This document shows, one piece after another, positions 42,901-54,400 of a DNA stretch of 64,000 nt (positions are counted from its first letter, which is position 1; each line of letters starts with the position of its first letter). The position numbers were made by a program, and so were the translations under genes. The notes beneath the pieces were generated by a model, which had not been told where the DNA came from, ran no database searches, and saw only the letters and a list, made by a program, of their open reading frames with translations. This DNA comes from Anopheles merus (Eukaryota; Arthropoda; Insecta; Diptera; Culicidae), in contig NC_054085.1 of the NCBI RefSeq assembly GCF_017562075.2, positions 26,278,185 to 26,342,184 on the forward strand, in the 5' to 3' direction.

Positions 42901-43286
42901 ATAGATAAGATTATCGCACAGTTATTTACAGCTAAAACAGTGCAAATAATTGCTTCAAAAACACCGCGCCACACACATGTGGGGCTGCGGACGAAGCAAA
43001 AAAAGACGCAAACTAGATGAAAGCGAAAACGAGAACACAATCCATTTGTTATTGTTGCTGTCTCGCTTTGGTGCCTTGCATTGAAGGGTAGTTCAACACT
43101 TTTCATTTTACATACACTGCCCCAGCAACAGTTCGGTATAAATGTTGGAATTCGTGGAAGTTTTTAAAGAAAATTGTTTTAAAAAAACAAACAAGATTTT
43201 TTTTAGCAAAATATGGCCGAAACCACAATAATATCAATAAAAATAAAACAAACAAAACATTCAAATATACGTTTTCTCAAGAAGAA
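38663..43286. other. non-coding stretch
   Basis: No exon is supported. Contents: a CpG-richer patch at 38.85-39.95 kb with a (GA)n run at 39913-39940; AT-rich DNA with a diverged motif copy at 40963; and a CpG-rich, CA-rich island at about 42.0-42.8 kb. Confidence 0.45.
42000..42800. promoter_or_regulatory. CpG- and GAGA-rich island, possible promoter
   Basis: Rich in CpG, CACACGC and GAGAGA elements with a (CTG)n run near 42530-42547. It has overlapping ORFs on both strands that are mostly translated repeats. It lies just beyond the candidate 3' end of the minus-strand zinc-finger gene, so it could serve a neighbouring gene. Confidence 0.22.
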
Positions 43287-43870
43287 CACGTTCCAATTCC
43301 GTGTTCGCAATCAATTCCGGAGCCGATTCCGGTGTTGGAATCGATGCTGATTCCGGTGCTGGAATGGATTCCGATTCCGGAGCCGATTCCGGAGTCGATT
43401 TCGGAGCCGAGTCCCAATTCGATTCCGGAGTTGGATCCAGAATCGATTCTGGAATCGGAATCGGCTCCGGGATCAGAATCGGGATTGGAATTGAAATCGA
43501 CCTGGCAATCCCAATTATTTCCGACAAAGGAATCAGAATTGACCCCAGAATTGGAATTAGTTCTGGAATGAGAATCAGCTCCTGAATTGAAATAAGAAGT
43601 ATGAGAAGCGAAATCAGTCCGAACATCTCCAAGAGAATGTATCGTTTGCAAGTAAATTTTGATTCTTTGCAGCTATCAACAACATTCTTATGGTGATGGC
43701 GGAACCGACTCCGATTTCGAAGCCGATTCTGATTTCGGAACCATTTACGATTCCTGAGCCGATTTCGATTTCGGAACCAACTCAGATTCTGCACCCGATT
43801 CCGATTCCGAAGTCGATTCCGGAATCAATTCAGGAAACTGATTCCGAACCTACTATCCGGAATCAATTCA
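43287..43870. repeat. degenerate minisatellite based on GATTCCGGA(G/A)
   Basis: Two blocks (about 43300-43585 and 43690-43870) separated by about 100 bp of unique DNA. Units of 6 to 12 bp are variants of GATTCCGGAGCC and GATTCCGATTTC. The unit length keeps all frames open, producing artefactual S/D/G-rich and N/R-rich ORFs. Confidence 0.85.
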
Positions 43871-44262
43871 TTTGGAAAACTTCTTCTTCTTCATTTTTTC
43901 CATCACTATTATTTAGAAAGAAAATAATAGAACGAAAGGATTACCAATTTGTGCATTTGCTGTAAGGTATTTTAATAGGAAAATGTAAAAGAAATAAAAA
44001 ATAATACAATTAATCAAGCAAATAAAATAACCATCATTTAATCGAACAAGAAAAAAACAAAAATGAGGTGTGAAAGACATCAGAAATCGAAAAGTGAGAC
44101 TTATGAAACAAGCAACACCACCACATAAATAGAAAAATTTTTATCTTCAAATAAAATAGCAAAATATAAGAAACTTTCTTTACTTCCTGTATAACCTACA
44201 ATAAAAGTGCCAATTATTGTAGCAAAACTGTTAAACGAAAAGATTATAGTTAAAATATTCCA
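43871..44262. other. AT-rich non-coding stretch
   Basis: AT-rich DNA between the minisatellite and the candidate polyadenylation signals of the zinc-finger gene. Nothing else is recognised. Confidence 0.4.
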
Positions 44263-44454
44263 TTTATTTATCCACACCTTGTGTCGCACAGGATGCACTT
44301 TACACATGTTCTCGCGTTCAGACAATTTGCATTTTCTTTTGCTAAGAAAATGCAAACAACCCCTTCTTCTTTCCTGCATTATCCTCTTTCTTCGAATCGA
44401 ATTTGTGTGTTTACTCAAGATGTATTTTTATTACATTTTCGTGTTTTGTTTATT
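44263..44454 (-). terminator. candidate polyadenylation signals of the zinc-finger gene
   Basis: AATAAA on the minus strand occurs at 44449-44454, 44427-44432 and 44263-44268, downstream of the gene's last open frame. AT-rich DNA makes chance occurrences common, so the 3' end is only a guess. Confidence 0.25.
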
Positions 44455-47428
44455 CCTGCATAGTTTTCGCTTAACAATAGTTAGTAAAGTGGGTGCATTT
44501 TTGGGGAGAGGGCGGGGGGGGGGAGTTGTTTGTAATAGTAGTAAGAACCAACGACACTACACACTCATCTTGCGCTAACGAACGAAAAGCTTCTCTTACA
44601 GAGTCCATTGATTTTTCCGCTGTTGTGTCGGTGTGTACGTGTGTTACTCTCTTTCTCTCTTTCCTTTTGTCTCTCTGTTGTGTACTTTAAAAAATTACAC
44701 TCCCTCTACTTCTTTGCTTAACTAAACCTTTCTCCTTCTTATCGACACACACTCACACACAATAGTATGTTATGTTGCACCCTTTTGTTTTCCTTTTTTT
44801 TTCTTTTTACTGCTACACATTTGACCAGTTATGCTGTTCTACATTCTTTTGCACACTACTACTACTACCTCCTACTACACCACACACTACCGCCGTGCAA
44901 CGTGTTTTTCGACTTCCCCATACCCCCGCGGTGTACTTACAACCACTAATTACTATTTAATGCTAAGCCCGGACTTTAGAAGCCCTTCGATTTACACACT
45001 CCTTTACTCCTTTTTGTTTAAATTACACATTACGCTCCGGCACGATCGTTCGGCGCTCATTTTCATTGTACACTTACACACATTCACTTCTCTTGCATAA
45101 TTCCACACATTTACACATCTTATTCCACCACCTACACACCGTACATGGAGAGGTTGCGCTTTTTTTTTGTTTTGTTTTTACTGTGTTTGTGCCCTTTTCT
45201 AAGCAGCGGATAAAAGAAATCTTAGTCACTAACGCCTTAGTGTGCAATTTAACCACACACTACCACGCGCTGTTTGCGGTGTGGTGTGTTGGGTGGGTTT
45301 GCTGCGCTTTAAACCAAACCGAAAAAAAGCTATATCACCCTCGCGCTTAAAATCATACAAATCCTTCCTTAAACTAAGCAGAATCAAGAAAACAATATTA
45401 CATCAAACCCAATCAAAATCTAAGTGTTATTTTGTTTCGCTACACTCTACACCTCTCTCTCTCTCTCTCTCACTATTATCATTTATATCTATACACCATT
45501 GTCCCTCTTTTTGCCGTATTTCGGGGGGTTTTGTACGCCTTCACAATTGAGATACTTTCCTGTAACCCAAAATTGCGAACTAAAAACAAAAACAAATGCT
45601 TGGTAGGTGTATTTTATGGCTATTATTTAAATTATGCTTCAGAGTTTGTCTCACCAAAAAAAAGGGATTAAGCTATACTAGATGGGTTTGACCTTCTATT
45701 CTATTGCCCTTACTAGAACCAAAGTTAGTAGTGTTCTTAGTACATTCCTTTATCAAATTCTAACCCAATTCATGTATCTGCTTCTTATCCTCATTTTGTT
45801 ATTTTAAAAAACAGCAACTTTTGGATCTCTGCATAACCAATTTTTTCACCTTACCCTGCTACACTGCGCAAAAGAGGGGAGGAAAAGCGCGTACGAAATC
45901 AAGTATTTAACTTAACTCATTTAACAGCTACTAAATGTGCTCTCTTTGTTTCCTTTTTTTTTGCTATGGCCACATACTAATACAGAATATGAATGATGGT
46001 GTGCGGGCACGGGGTAGTGTAAGGTGCGTTTGAATAGGATGTTTACAATGTTTGCCACCACCCAATAATGGCATTTCCATCATTGAATGCTGTCTCTGGT
46101 GCTGTCTCTCCCCGTGCTGTGTTTTGTGAAGCATTTGCTCTCTATGTACAACCTCTGTCTAAGCATGCAAGCACGTTACTTAGGATTAGTTACACAGATA
46201 GTCGAAACTTGACGTCACCCCAATAGCGCCACAATGGGGGGTTTTCTCTGTGTGCCGCTTTACTATGACACTTCGAAATCGAAAAAGAAAATCCGAAAGC
46301 TTATGTACTCTCTACTTTCACGTACCTTTTTGATGTGAAGGGTTAAGGAAAGCAAATACGAAAAGAAATCTGCCTGTTTTACATTACATACAAACTGCTT
46401 TTTCTGCACCAAGGATGGATTCGAGTCGAATTGATTGCTTAGTGCCTTCCTTCCAGCCACTGCACATAAATGAAATGGCATAGAAAATATAGGGAATCGC
46501 GTTCGTATCAAAATCATTTCAAACCCGTATAAAACACTCCACCGCGGACAGGACACCACAAGCAACCAAATTTCGAAAATCCGTCTTTTACAGATTCTTT
46601 GCTTTAATAACAATTAAAATAACCTTTCTCCTAACATCATTTTCCTGCCTGGAAAAGGATGATACTTCCCTTCGTCTTTCTTCTGTGTCGACCGGTTCCG
46701 TACGCGTTCGTGATACATGCGTGTTAGGATTGCGACAACGCCGCGGTGTGCCTGTGTGTATGTGTGTGTACAATGTTCATTTTACAGATATATATTTTTT
46801 TACAGTTCCATAGTACCGGCGACTAACACAGTGCGCAAAAATAGTCATTTTTCAAAGCATTTACCCCCGCGGTGGGAAAAAGGAGTGCGCGGTCGTTTCG
46901 TTTAACTAAAGCGTACACAAGCGCATTAAATTAAGAATAAGTTTTCATTTTAGGGGTTTTCAAATCGATAAAGAATCTAAATACAAAGTTGTACCAACAA
47001 CTACCACCGTTTTGCTACGTTGCCCCCTCTCCTCTCTCTCTCTCTCGCTCTCTCTGCTATGTGCACTGGATTGATTTACATATCGTAATATAGTGGTAGT
47101 TATCGAATAGGAAGAAAAAAAAAGCTCGAATGAAAGTAATAAAATATAGAAGATTGTTCAAACTTCACCTCGGAACGTACAGCAGCAAGCATTAAAATAG
47201 ACTGATTTAACCACACGCCGGTGTGTTTTTAGCGGCGGCGCACTCAGTTTTGAGTTATGCTTCTCGTAAGCTTGGCGGATCGTTTTGTCTGCCCACTTAC
47301 TACCCCCTACCTTAACGTACACTAAAAGACTTTCTAAACGGTACTCTCTCGCCTTCTTCTTTTTACATTACCTACAACCCGTATGCACACATTTGCATAC
47401 CTCATATCTTCTAATAATGCTCTCTCTC
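44455..47428 (-). other. candidate long 3' UTR of the zinc-finger gene
   Basis: The plus strand here is strikingly C/T-rich, so the transcript strand would be purine-rich. It is mostly unique sequence with no coding frame. It starts directly after the TAA that closes the long C-terminal frame. A UTR of about 3 kb is plausible for a developmental regulator, but this is inference from position and composition. A (TC)n run lies at 47028-47055. Confidence 0.35.
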
Positions 47429-48305
47429 TTACAGCTTTTCATGCTTTACGTCCTGCAGATGGCGCTGATCTTGAACGCCCGGTCCGCCGCTCCCATCAGC
47501 ACCACCACCGGCAGCTGCGGTGCCACCGGATTGCAGCGTCACCACGGAGGTATGATGATGATGCTGCTGATGATGATGGTGATGCTGCTGCTGCTGCTGC
47601 TGTTGATGCTGCTGCTGCTGTTGATGATGGTAGGTGTGGTAGGTGGCACTGGTGCTGGTCGACACAAGGCGCGTATCGGTGACCGTTGCCGCGTAGTTAT
47701 GATGATCGCTCGGCGAGATCAAGCTTGCCGCCTGCCCGACCGACACCACTACCTCCTGCTGGCGCTGCTGATGGTGCTGCGATTGGTAGTGATGTTGCTG
47801 TTGTTGTTGTTGTTGCTGATGGTGTTGCTGCTGGGACGCATGATGGTGTTGCTGATGCGAATTATTAATTATGATGCTACTCTTGTCGTCCTCATTTGAC
47901 TCCTCAATGACCCCCGGTACTACAACCGCTGCTGCTGCATGGTGCTGCTGCTGCTGTTGATGCTGCTGCTGCTGTGTCACCATATAGTGACTGCCTCCAC
48001 CTCCACCACTACGTTGTTCTCCGCCACCTCCGCCTTCCACAGCGCCCTCCACCAGCGCTTGATGATGCTGCTGATGGTGGTGGTGGTGGGGGGGATGGTG
48101 ATGATGATGCTGATGATGATTTTCTCCCATCTCACTTCCAGCACCACCACCACCACCACCACCACCACCAGCCGCTGTCGGTACGGTGGCTGCCGCACTG
48201 CTGGACGGTGCGGTGGCGGAGGCGTGGGTGGCTGTGGCCACAACCACACCGGTAGTAGTGGCGGGGGCGGCAGCGACAGCAGCGGCACTAGTAGCAGGGC
48301 CACCA
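47429..48305 (-). CDS. zinc-finger gene, long alternative C-terminal extension
   Basis: 877 nt in frame with exon 10 (directly, or after removal of the 102-nt cassette), closed by TAA at 47431-47429. It encodes about 292 residues: an A/T/S-rich start, G9, an NHHQHHHHHPP tract, several QH-rich runs, and unique segments VIEESNEDDKSSIIINNS and EVVVSVGQAASLISPSDHH, ending QDVKHEKL. Glutamine and histidine runs mix CAA/CAG and CAT/CAC, which argues for selection on the protein rather than simple repeat expansion. There is no good initiator: the frame is preceded by TGA, so it must be reached by splicing or readthrough. GTAAGA overlapping the stop could also be a donor to a further exon. Confidence 0.65.
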
Positions 48306-48407
48306 CTGTGAAGCAAATTTCATCCCATCTCGTTCTTCAGTATGAATACCTTCTTCATTTCCTCCGTACCGTCCGGTTTGGTTATACGGAGCATCGCCTC
48401 TTCTCAC
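48306..48407 (-). other. 102-nt cassette: retained intron (exitron) or readthrough segment
   Basis: Starts GTGAGA, a good 5' splice site overlapping the first TGA, and ends GCTTCACAG. It contains TACTGAAG, a plausible branch site. Its length is 34 codons exactly, and it holds both in-frame TGAs (48406-48404 and 48322-48320). Between them are 27 open codons that look like protein, including MLRITKPDGTEEMKKVFIL, with 18 of 27 codons ending in G or C. It is purine-rich rather than T-rich, so unlike an ordinary intron. Splicing it out joins GA to T and keeps frame into the long C-terminal extension. Confidence 0.6.
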
Positions 48408-48487
48408 TCGACGTTCGACTGGCGCGACGTGTCGTGAATGATCTCGTACTTGATCACCTGGGTCGTGTTACCCTCCAGGACCTGCAC
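48404..48487 (-). CDS. zinc-finger gene, exon 10, C-terminal tail with TGA
   Basis: 84 nt after CCGCTAG. It reads VQVLEGNTTQVIKYEIIHDT then SRQSNVE and TGA (48406-48404). GC3-rich and not repetitive, so clearly coding. The same frame stays coding-like beyond the TGA (see the adjacent entries). Confidence 0.8.
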   Translation of the reverse strand: MQVLEGNTTQVIKYEIIHDTSRQSNVE

Positions 48488-51400
48488 CTAGCGGAAAGGG
48501 GGTGTGCGCGTTGATTGGGGGAGGTGGTGGATAGGGATTTTGGTGGGTTTTTTTGGGGGGAGATAGGGAGAGATAGTAATATTCCAGATTAGTATCAACA
48601 CATTCGTAGGGGTTAAATTTGCACTCAAAAGCTATTTTGTCACACACTTTTAGAGCATGCAGGCTAGAGGCATGCAATATTACAAAAAAAGTAAAATAAT
48701 GTTATGCATGCTGGACAGCGAACGCAATTTACAGATGATTAATCTGCTTACAGGGTTTTGCAAACCATTTTCGAATGTATATGTTGTCATTCACCGCGTG
48801 CAAGATGTAAATTCACATCAATCTGATATTAAATTTCCACCAAAATATTTTTAAATTTCTTCAGTATGATTTTCAACACTTTAACGGTCTATTGGCATCG
48901 TTTTTTCGCCGGAGTTTGAAGCCGCATCTCATCAAGATTTGTACAACATTTTCAAAATTAATACAGGGTTTCCCATGACACTTTCAAATGTGCACATCAT
49001 TATTCACCACCTCCAAGATGTTTTTCATCGGCTGTCAAATGGTGCATTTGACATAATGTTTCAGTTCTTCCACATGATTTTCGACGGGCCACAAAAAACT
49101 GCCAATCTTAATCCAGCTTGAGACGTGTTGAAAATCATGTGGAAGAACTGAAATATTATTGTCGATGCAAATACAACTTTTGACAGCTGTTGAAAAACAT
49201 CTCGCAATCAATGAAATCCTGGTTAGATGCGGCTGTAATATCCCGGTGAAAAAACTACGGCAATAGACCATGGAAGTGTTGAAAAACATACTGAAGATAT
49301 TAAAAAAAGATTACGATGGAAACGAAATGTCAGATTGACCTGGATTAACATCTTGCACGCGGTGAATAATAATGTTTACATTGATAAATGGTTTTGAAAA
49401 CCCTGTGTATCTGTTCATCGGTCCAATCCAATTATCGTTATATCAGATTATGAGAAAAGCTCGGTCTTTTGTCTGATATTTGTAATTGAAACCTATTATT
49501 TTTCTTATAAAATATTATTGCAATTTGCATGAATGCCACTGTATGTTTTCCAACGCATTTTACAACTTTTTTTGTCATCTTTCAATCTCCAAATGATGTG
49601 TCTTTTCAGATATGCAAGAATTGCAGTTCAATTTAAGCTACTCAGCAATCGCTTTAAGGTACCTCATTGCAAGCAAATCTCATATAAGTCCACATGCTCT
49701 CAATAAGTACTTTAAGAGGCTCAACAAAATAACCATTAGTAGTTTGCTCTTTATGCTCACAAACTTTCTTGTTCATTCAAAATTCTAATTTCCATCTACT
49801 TTTATCGTTCCATCCACAAATCGTTCCACAACAACACACTCGTGTAGGGGAAGCTTCAATGTAACTTTACATAAGATACCTGCACGGGCTGATTCGCAAT
49901 GACCAGATTGCGCATGGCATGCTGATTGTTCTGGCCCTGCTGCTGCTGTTGTTGCTGCTGTTGCTGTTGCTGCTGTTGCTGCTGTTGCTGCTGCTGGACT
50001 GCAACGGCCTGCTGTTGCGCTTGTTGTTGCTGCAGCTGGTGCTGCTGCTGGGCAGCGGCAGCCGCAGCCTGCTGTGCCTGCTGTTGCTGGGCAGCGGCTG
50101 CTGCAGCCTGTTGCTGCTGCTGCTGCTGTTGCACCAACGAATCTTGGTTGGGTTGTTGAATCTGCAACAACAACAAAAATACAATCAATTAAAAATGGCT
50201 CCCCTTATTAGATGCAAAATGCAGCAAACGATTTGCTTACCACAACGAGCTGCTGCTGTCCGGCGGACGCTTGCTGCTGCCCACCGGCACCACCAGCCGC
50301 CCCGCCACCACCACTGCGCTGATTCTGCTCCAGATGCTGGCGCTGGTGCAGCATCAGATGGTTCTTCTGGAAGAACGCCTTACCGCACTCGCACACGTGC
50401 GTCCGCACCGTGCATCCACCGTTCGGGTGGCGGCGGTTGTGCAGCAACAGTCCGTGCTTGGCCGCAAAACCCTTGCCGCAGTGGGTGCAGTAGTGGGATT
50501 TCGGTTTCGTCTGCTGCTGCTGCTGATGCTGGTGCTGCTGCTGTTGCTGCTGCTGCTGGTGCTGGATCTGCTGCTGCTGGTTTTGCTGCTGCTGCTGTAC
50601 GACGGTTTGGTGCTGCTGCACAACCTGCGCCTGTTGCAGCTGTTGCTGGTGCTGCTGCTGCTGCTGCTGGGGAGGGCTTTGCGGTTGAATCTGCTGCACC
50701 ACCTGCCCCGAGGAGGTAATTATTTGTACTGGAAAGGAAGAGTTTTGTATTATGGGGTTGTTGGTCGCCATGATCGTGCTGTCACCACCGTTCACCACGG
50801 TCTCAACCATCGGATGGTACTCTTCTACTTTCATGTCTTAATCGTAAGAGTGATAGGGATAGTAAATGTACATAAAATGTGTTTTGGATGCAAATGGAAG
50901 CGTACGAATTTTATAATTTTTAGTTTTACAATAAAAAAATGTGAATGATGATTTTTTTAATTTAAAAATTAGATGTGAGTTTAAAACCAGTCAGTCCCGT
51001 GATTGGCAAAATGAGATACAAAACAAATCAACCAAAAAAAAAAAAAAACAAGCATGAAAACAAATGATGTTAAAGAAGAGAAAAAGAAGTAGATAATACC
51101 ATAAACGTTTTAATAAATAAAAGCATAGCAACAACGGAACAAAATGGCAATGATGAAGATATTACAAAACAAGTAGTAGTGAAAAACAGTAGAATTAGAG
51201 CATTAGTAGTGGTAGTAGTGGTAGTGGTAGTGGTAGTGGTAGTGGCAGAAAAAGAACATGAAAAAAGAGAAGAAAAAACATAAAAAAAAAACAAAATAAA
51301 AAAATGTACATGTGAAGGAAAAGGAAGAAAAAAAAACAAAACAAAATACCAAGCCGCCCTAAGCCTCCTTCTTTCCCGCCGGGAACAGTGAATGAGAGTA

Positions 51401-54400
51401 TTCGTGAGTAGTTTCTGATTGTGTGGGTGCAGGATCGATGGAAGTGTAAATGTTAAAGTGATGTGCTCAACAGTGTTTTCTATTTTCTATTTTGTTAGCA
51501 TCAATTAACCAAACAAAATGATTTTGAATGATTTTTTTTTAAAGATGTTATAATTAAGTCTAACAAAATGCATAAAACAGTCCTTTGGATTAAAATGTAA
51601 ATTTTTGTTAAAAATACCCAAGAATCCTCTTCATCACTCAATGCAAAAGTACGGGATGTTTTCTCACTTTATCTCATGTATGTGGCACCGTTTCTCGAAT
51701 CGCTTCGTGTCATAGTGTTACAACGATTCGGCAAAAGGTGTCAACTCTCTTGAGATAAGGCGCAAAAAAACACCCTGTTAAGATACGGAGCAAACTAAAG
51801 GAAAAAAAACCCTCCGACATCGCTGACCGGACAGCTGGACTTACCTTGATTGACGGCCGGAAACAGGTGGCCGGGCAGGGCCGCGGTCAGCGCACACAGG
51901 TCCGTCATAAGGCTCTTGTCGCCGGTGTGCAGGCGCAGATGGAGTGCCAGCGCTTCCCGGCTGTTGAACGCGCTGCCACACTCGCGGCACGCGAACTGCG
52001 GCTTGCCCGAGTTTTCGGGCGAGCCCTGGCCGGTGGCGGCGATCGTCGTGATGATGTTACCGTTCGACACGTCCTGCACCTGCTGCTGGCCCTGGTAGTG
52101 CTGGATCTGCTTCACCTCGATGTGCTGCTGCTGGTGCTGCTGCTGGCTCTGGGCCTGGGCCTGCTGCTGGGCCTGCTGCTGCGCCTGCTGCTGCGCGTTC
52201 GACGTCACGACGGTGTTGGTCGTGATGATGGTGGTGTTGGACGCGTTCGGATTGACACCGCTGTGCGTGTGGCGGTTGTGCGCGTTCAGCTCCGACTTGG
52301 TGCGGAAACCCTCGCCGCACGCAATGCACGGGAATGGCTGGTCGCCGGTGTGGATTCTGAGAGGGCAATGAAAAAAGGGCCAATGAGAGCATTTGAGATG
52401 ATTTTTTAAACCCCCTTCTAGCCTTACCTCATATGTGCCGCTAGGGTGCGCTTCTGCAGGAACTCTTTGCCGCACAGCGTGCACGAGTGCGGCACGCGGC
52501 CGTGGATCTTGCCATGGTTCACCAGCTGGAACTTGCGCGGGAAGGTCGCACCACAGTCCCGGCAGTGGAACGGATTGACCGAGCCGTGGAACCGGGAGTG
52601 CATCACCAGATGCTCGTCCTGCGCGAAACTTTCCCCACAGTCCGCGCACACGTACGGCCGCTCGCCGGCATGGAACTTGCTGTGCGTTACCAGGTGGCGC
52701 TTCAGCGGGAACGATCGGCCGCACTGGTCGCACACGAACGGCCGCTCGCGCGAGTGCACCCGCGAATGGGTCAGCAGATGGTGCTTCAGCGTGAAGCTCT
52801 TCTTGCACTCCTGGCACTGGTACGGCCGCTCGGTCGAGTGCAGCAGCAGGTGCGTGTTGAGACAGTGCTTGTGGGCAAAGTCTTTGCCGCAGTGCACGCA
52901 CACGTGGGGCCGCTCTCCTGCAAAAGCAACAAGGACTGTGTTATGACGGCGACTAGTACACAGCGCGGTATTTCCGATACACTCTCACCTGTATGGACCC
53001 GGGCGTGGGTGGTCAGATGGTGCTTGAGCAGGAAGGACTTGCCGCACTGGTCGCACGAGTACGGGCGCTCCTTCGGCACGACGTTCGGGGTCGGTGTGGT
53101 GGCCTCCTGCTGCACGTACTCATTCTGTATCGAGGAAAGCATAGAGCGTTTGTTAGAAAATAAGCTCTTCGACGTGAACTCCTCTCGTGACACTCACGTA
53201 ATCCATTTCGACCGCTTCCAGCTTCGGAGAGATGCTCAGCGTGGGCTCGATCTTCATCTGATGGTTGGACGTGGTGGCCTGTGAGTCATCTCCCTCCTCC
53301 AGCCCTTGAATCACCTTCTGCACCTGTACCGAAATCGCTGCAGTGGACGAGATACGTGCAAAAGGTTAGAAAACACACCCCTTCTCCTTTCTACAATCGA
53401 ACCACTCCAATTGCGCTTACAGGTATGCTGGCCATCGTTGTTGTTGATGGGCGCGTGCTGATTGTTCGCAGCGACGGCCGCGGCCGCCCGCTTCATCAGT
53501 ATGTCGTTGCATTCTTCCGCCGTCAGCTGGATCGGCCCGATCGGGGACATGAACGCGCTCGCACCGCTCGTCGTGAGGATGGCCTTCGTCTTCGTATCGA
53601 TCAGCCCGTTCGCTAGAGTGGTAGTATTGGATTGGTCTAATTGATTGCCGCAGTTGTTTTGCGCGTGTTGTTGTGTTGTTGCATTATAGCCAGCAGCAAA
53701 TTCCATTTCCCAAAGTGCACCATTGCGAGAAGAGCGTAAGTAATCCCGGGAGGAAGTTTGAGCGTTTTTTAGGTGTTAGCAATTGTTAAAGGGAAAAGAA
53801 GTGAATATTGAAAAGAGGAAAATATATAAAAAATACAGTAAAAACGTTAGTAAGAAGGATTTAAGGTGTACTCCGTTTAAATTAAAGTGCCAAAAAAACC
53901 AACAACAAAATAAATCATTCTACTCCTAACTAGATTGTGCCGATTAATACCTATGATAACACCCCTTTCCTCTCTGCTACACATGAATATGTTGAATTAT
54001 TGATCGGGAAACCCCCACCATTAGGAATAGCACCCACTCATGCTGGGGGCCGCCGCTTCCAAATGCAACACAGCAGACAACCAACGGAAATGAATGGTTT
54101 CGGGGAGATAAGATTACACACATCAAGCCCCCAACAAGCAGCAGCATATGAAACCGTGGGCTTACACGGAAATCCGCTTTCGTTTACCGCCTTTTCTTGC
54201 TGGTAGTTAATAAATCGATCGATTTTCCGTTCGAACAGGAGTTTAGAAAACAAAGGGACATCTAAACGAATATGTTTTGCGTTGTCAGTAGTTCTATCTA
54301 TATGAACATGTTTTGTACTAGATTAATTTCTGATAGTCTAATGTAATTGGTTTTTTTGATCATACAGGGGGGTTTCCGAGCCAATTTCCAATGTTTACAA

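Noticed and set aside
43261..43965. S/D/G-rich and N/R-rich ORFs on both strands
   Set aside because: Artefacts of a minisatellite whose unit is a multiple of three.
47285..47899. 204-codon plus-strand ORF rich in M and L
   Set aside because: It is the complement of the CAG/CAT-rich C-terminal frame of the zinc-finger gene; its M/L runs come from CTG and ATG antisense repeats.
49919..50719. 266-codon plus-strand ORF starting with an L run
   Set aside because: Antisense shadow of exons 8 and 9, crossing their intron, with no splice-consistent structure of its own.
51795..52901. 368-codon minus-strand ORF overlapping exons 6 and 7 as one piece
   Set aside because: Its first part is in a different frame from the zinc fingers. 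It reads through the intron at 52357-52427, where a clear GTAAGG donor and CTCAG acceptor exist.
51846..53284. Long plus-strand ORFs opposite exons 4 to 7 (187 and 265 codons)
   Set aside because: Antisense of GC3-rich zinc-finger exons; they read through the minus-strand introns and lack domains.
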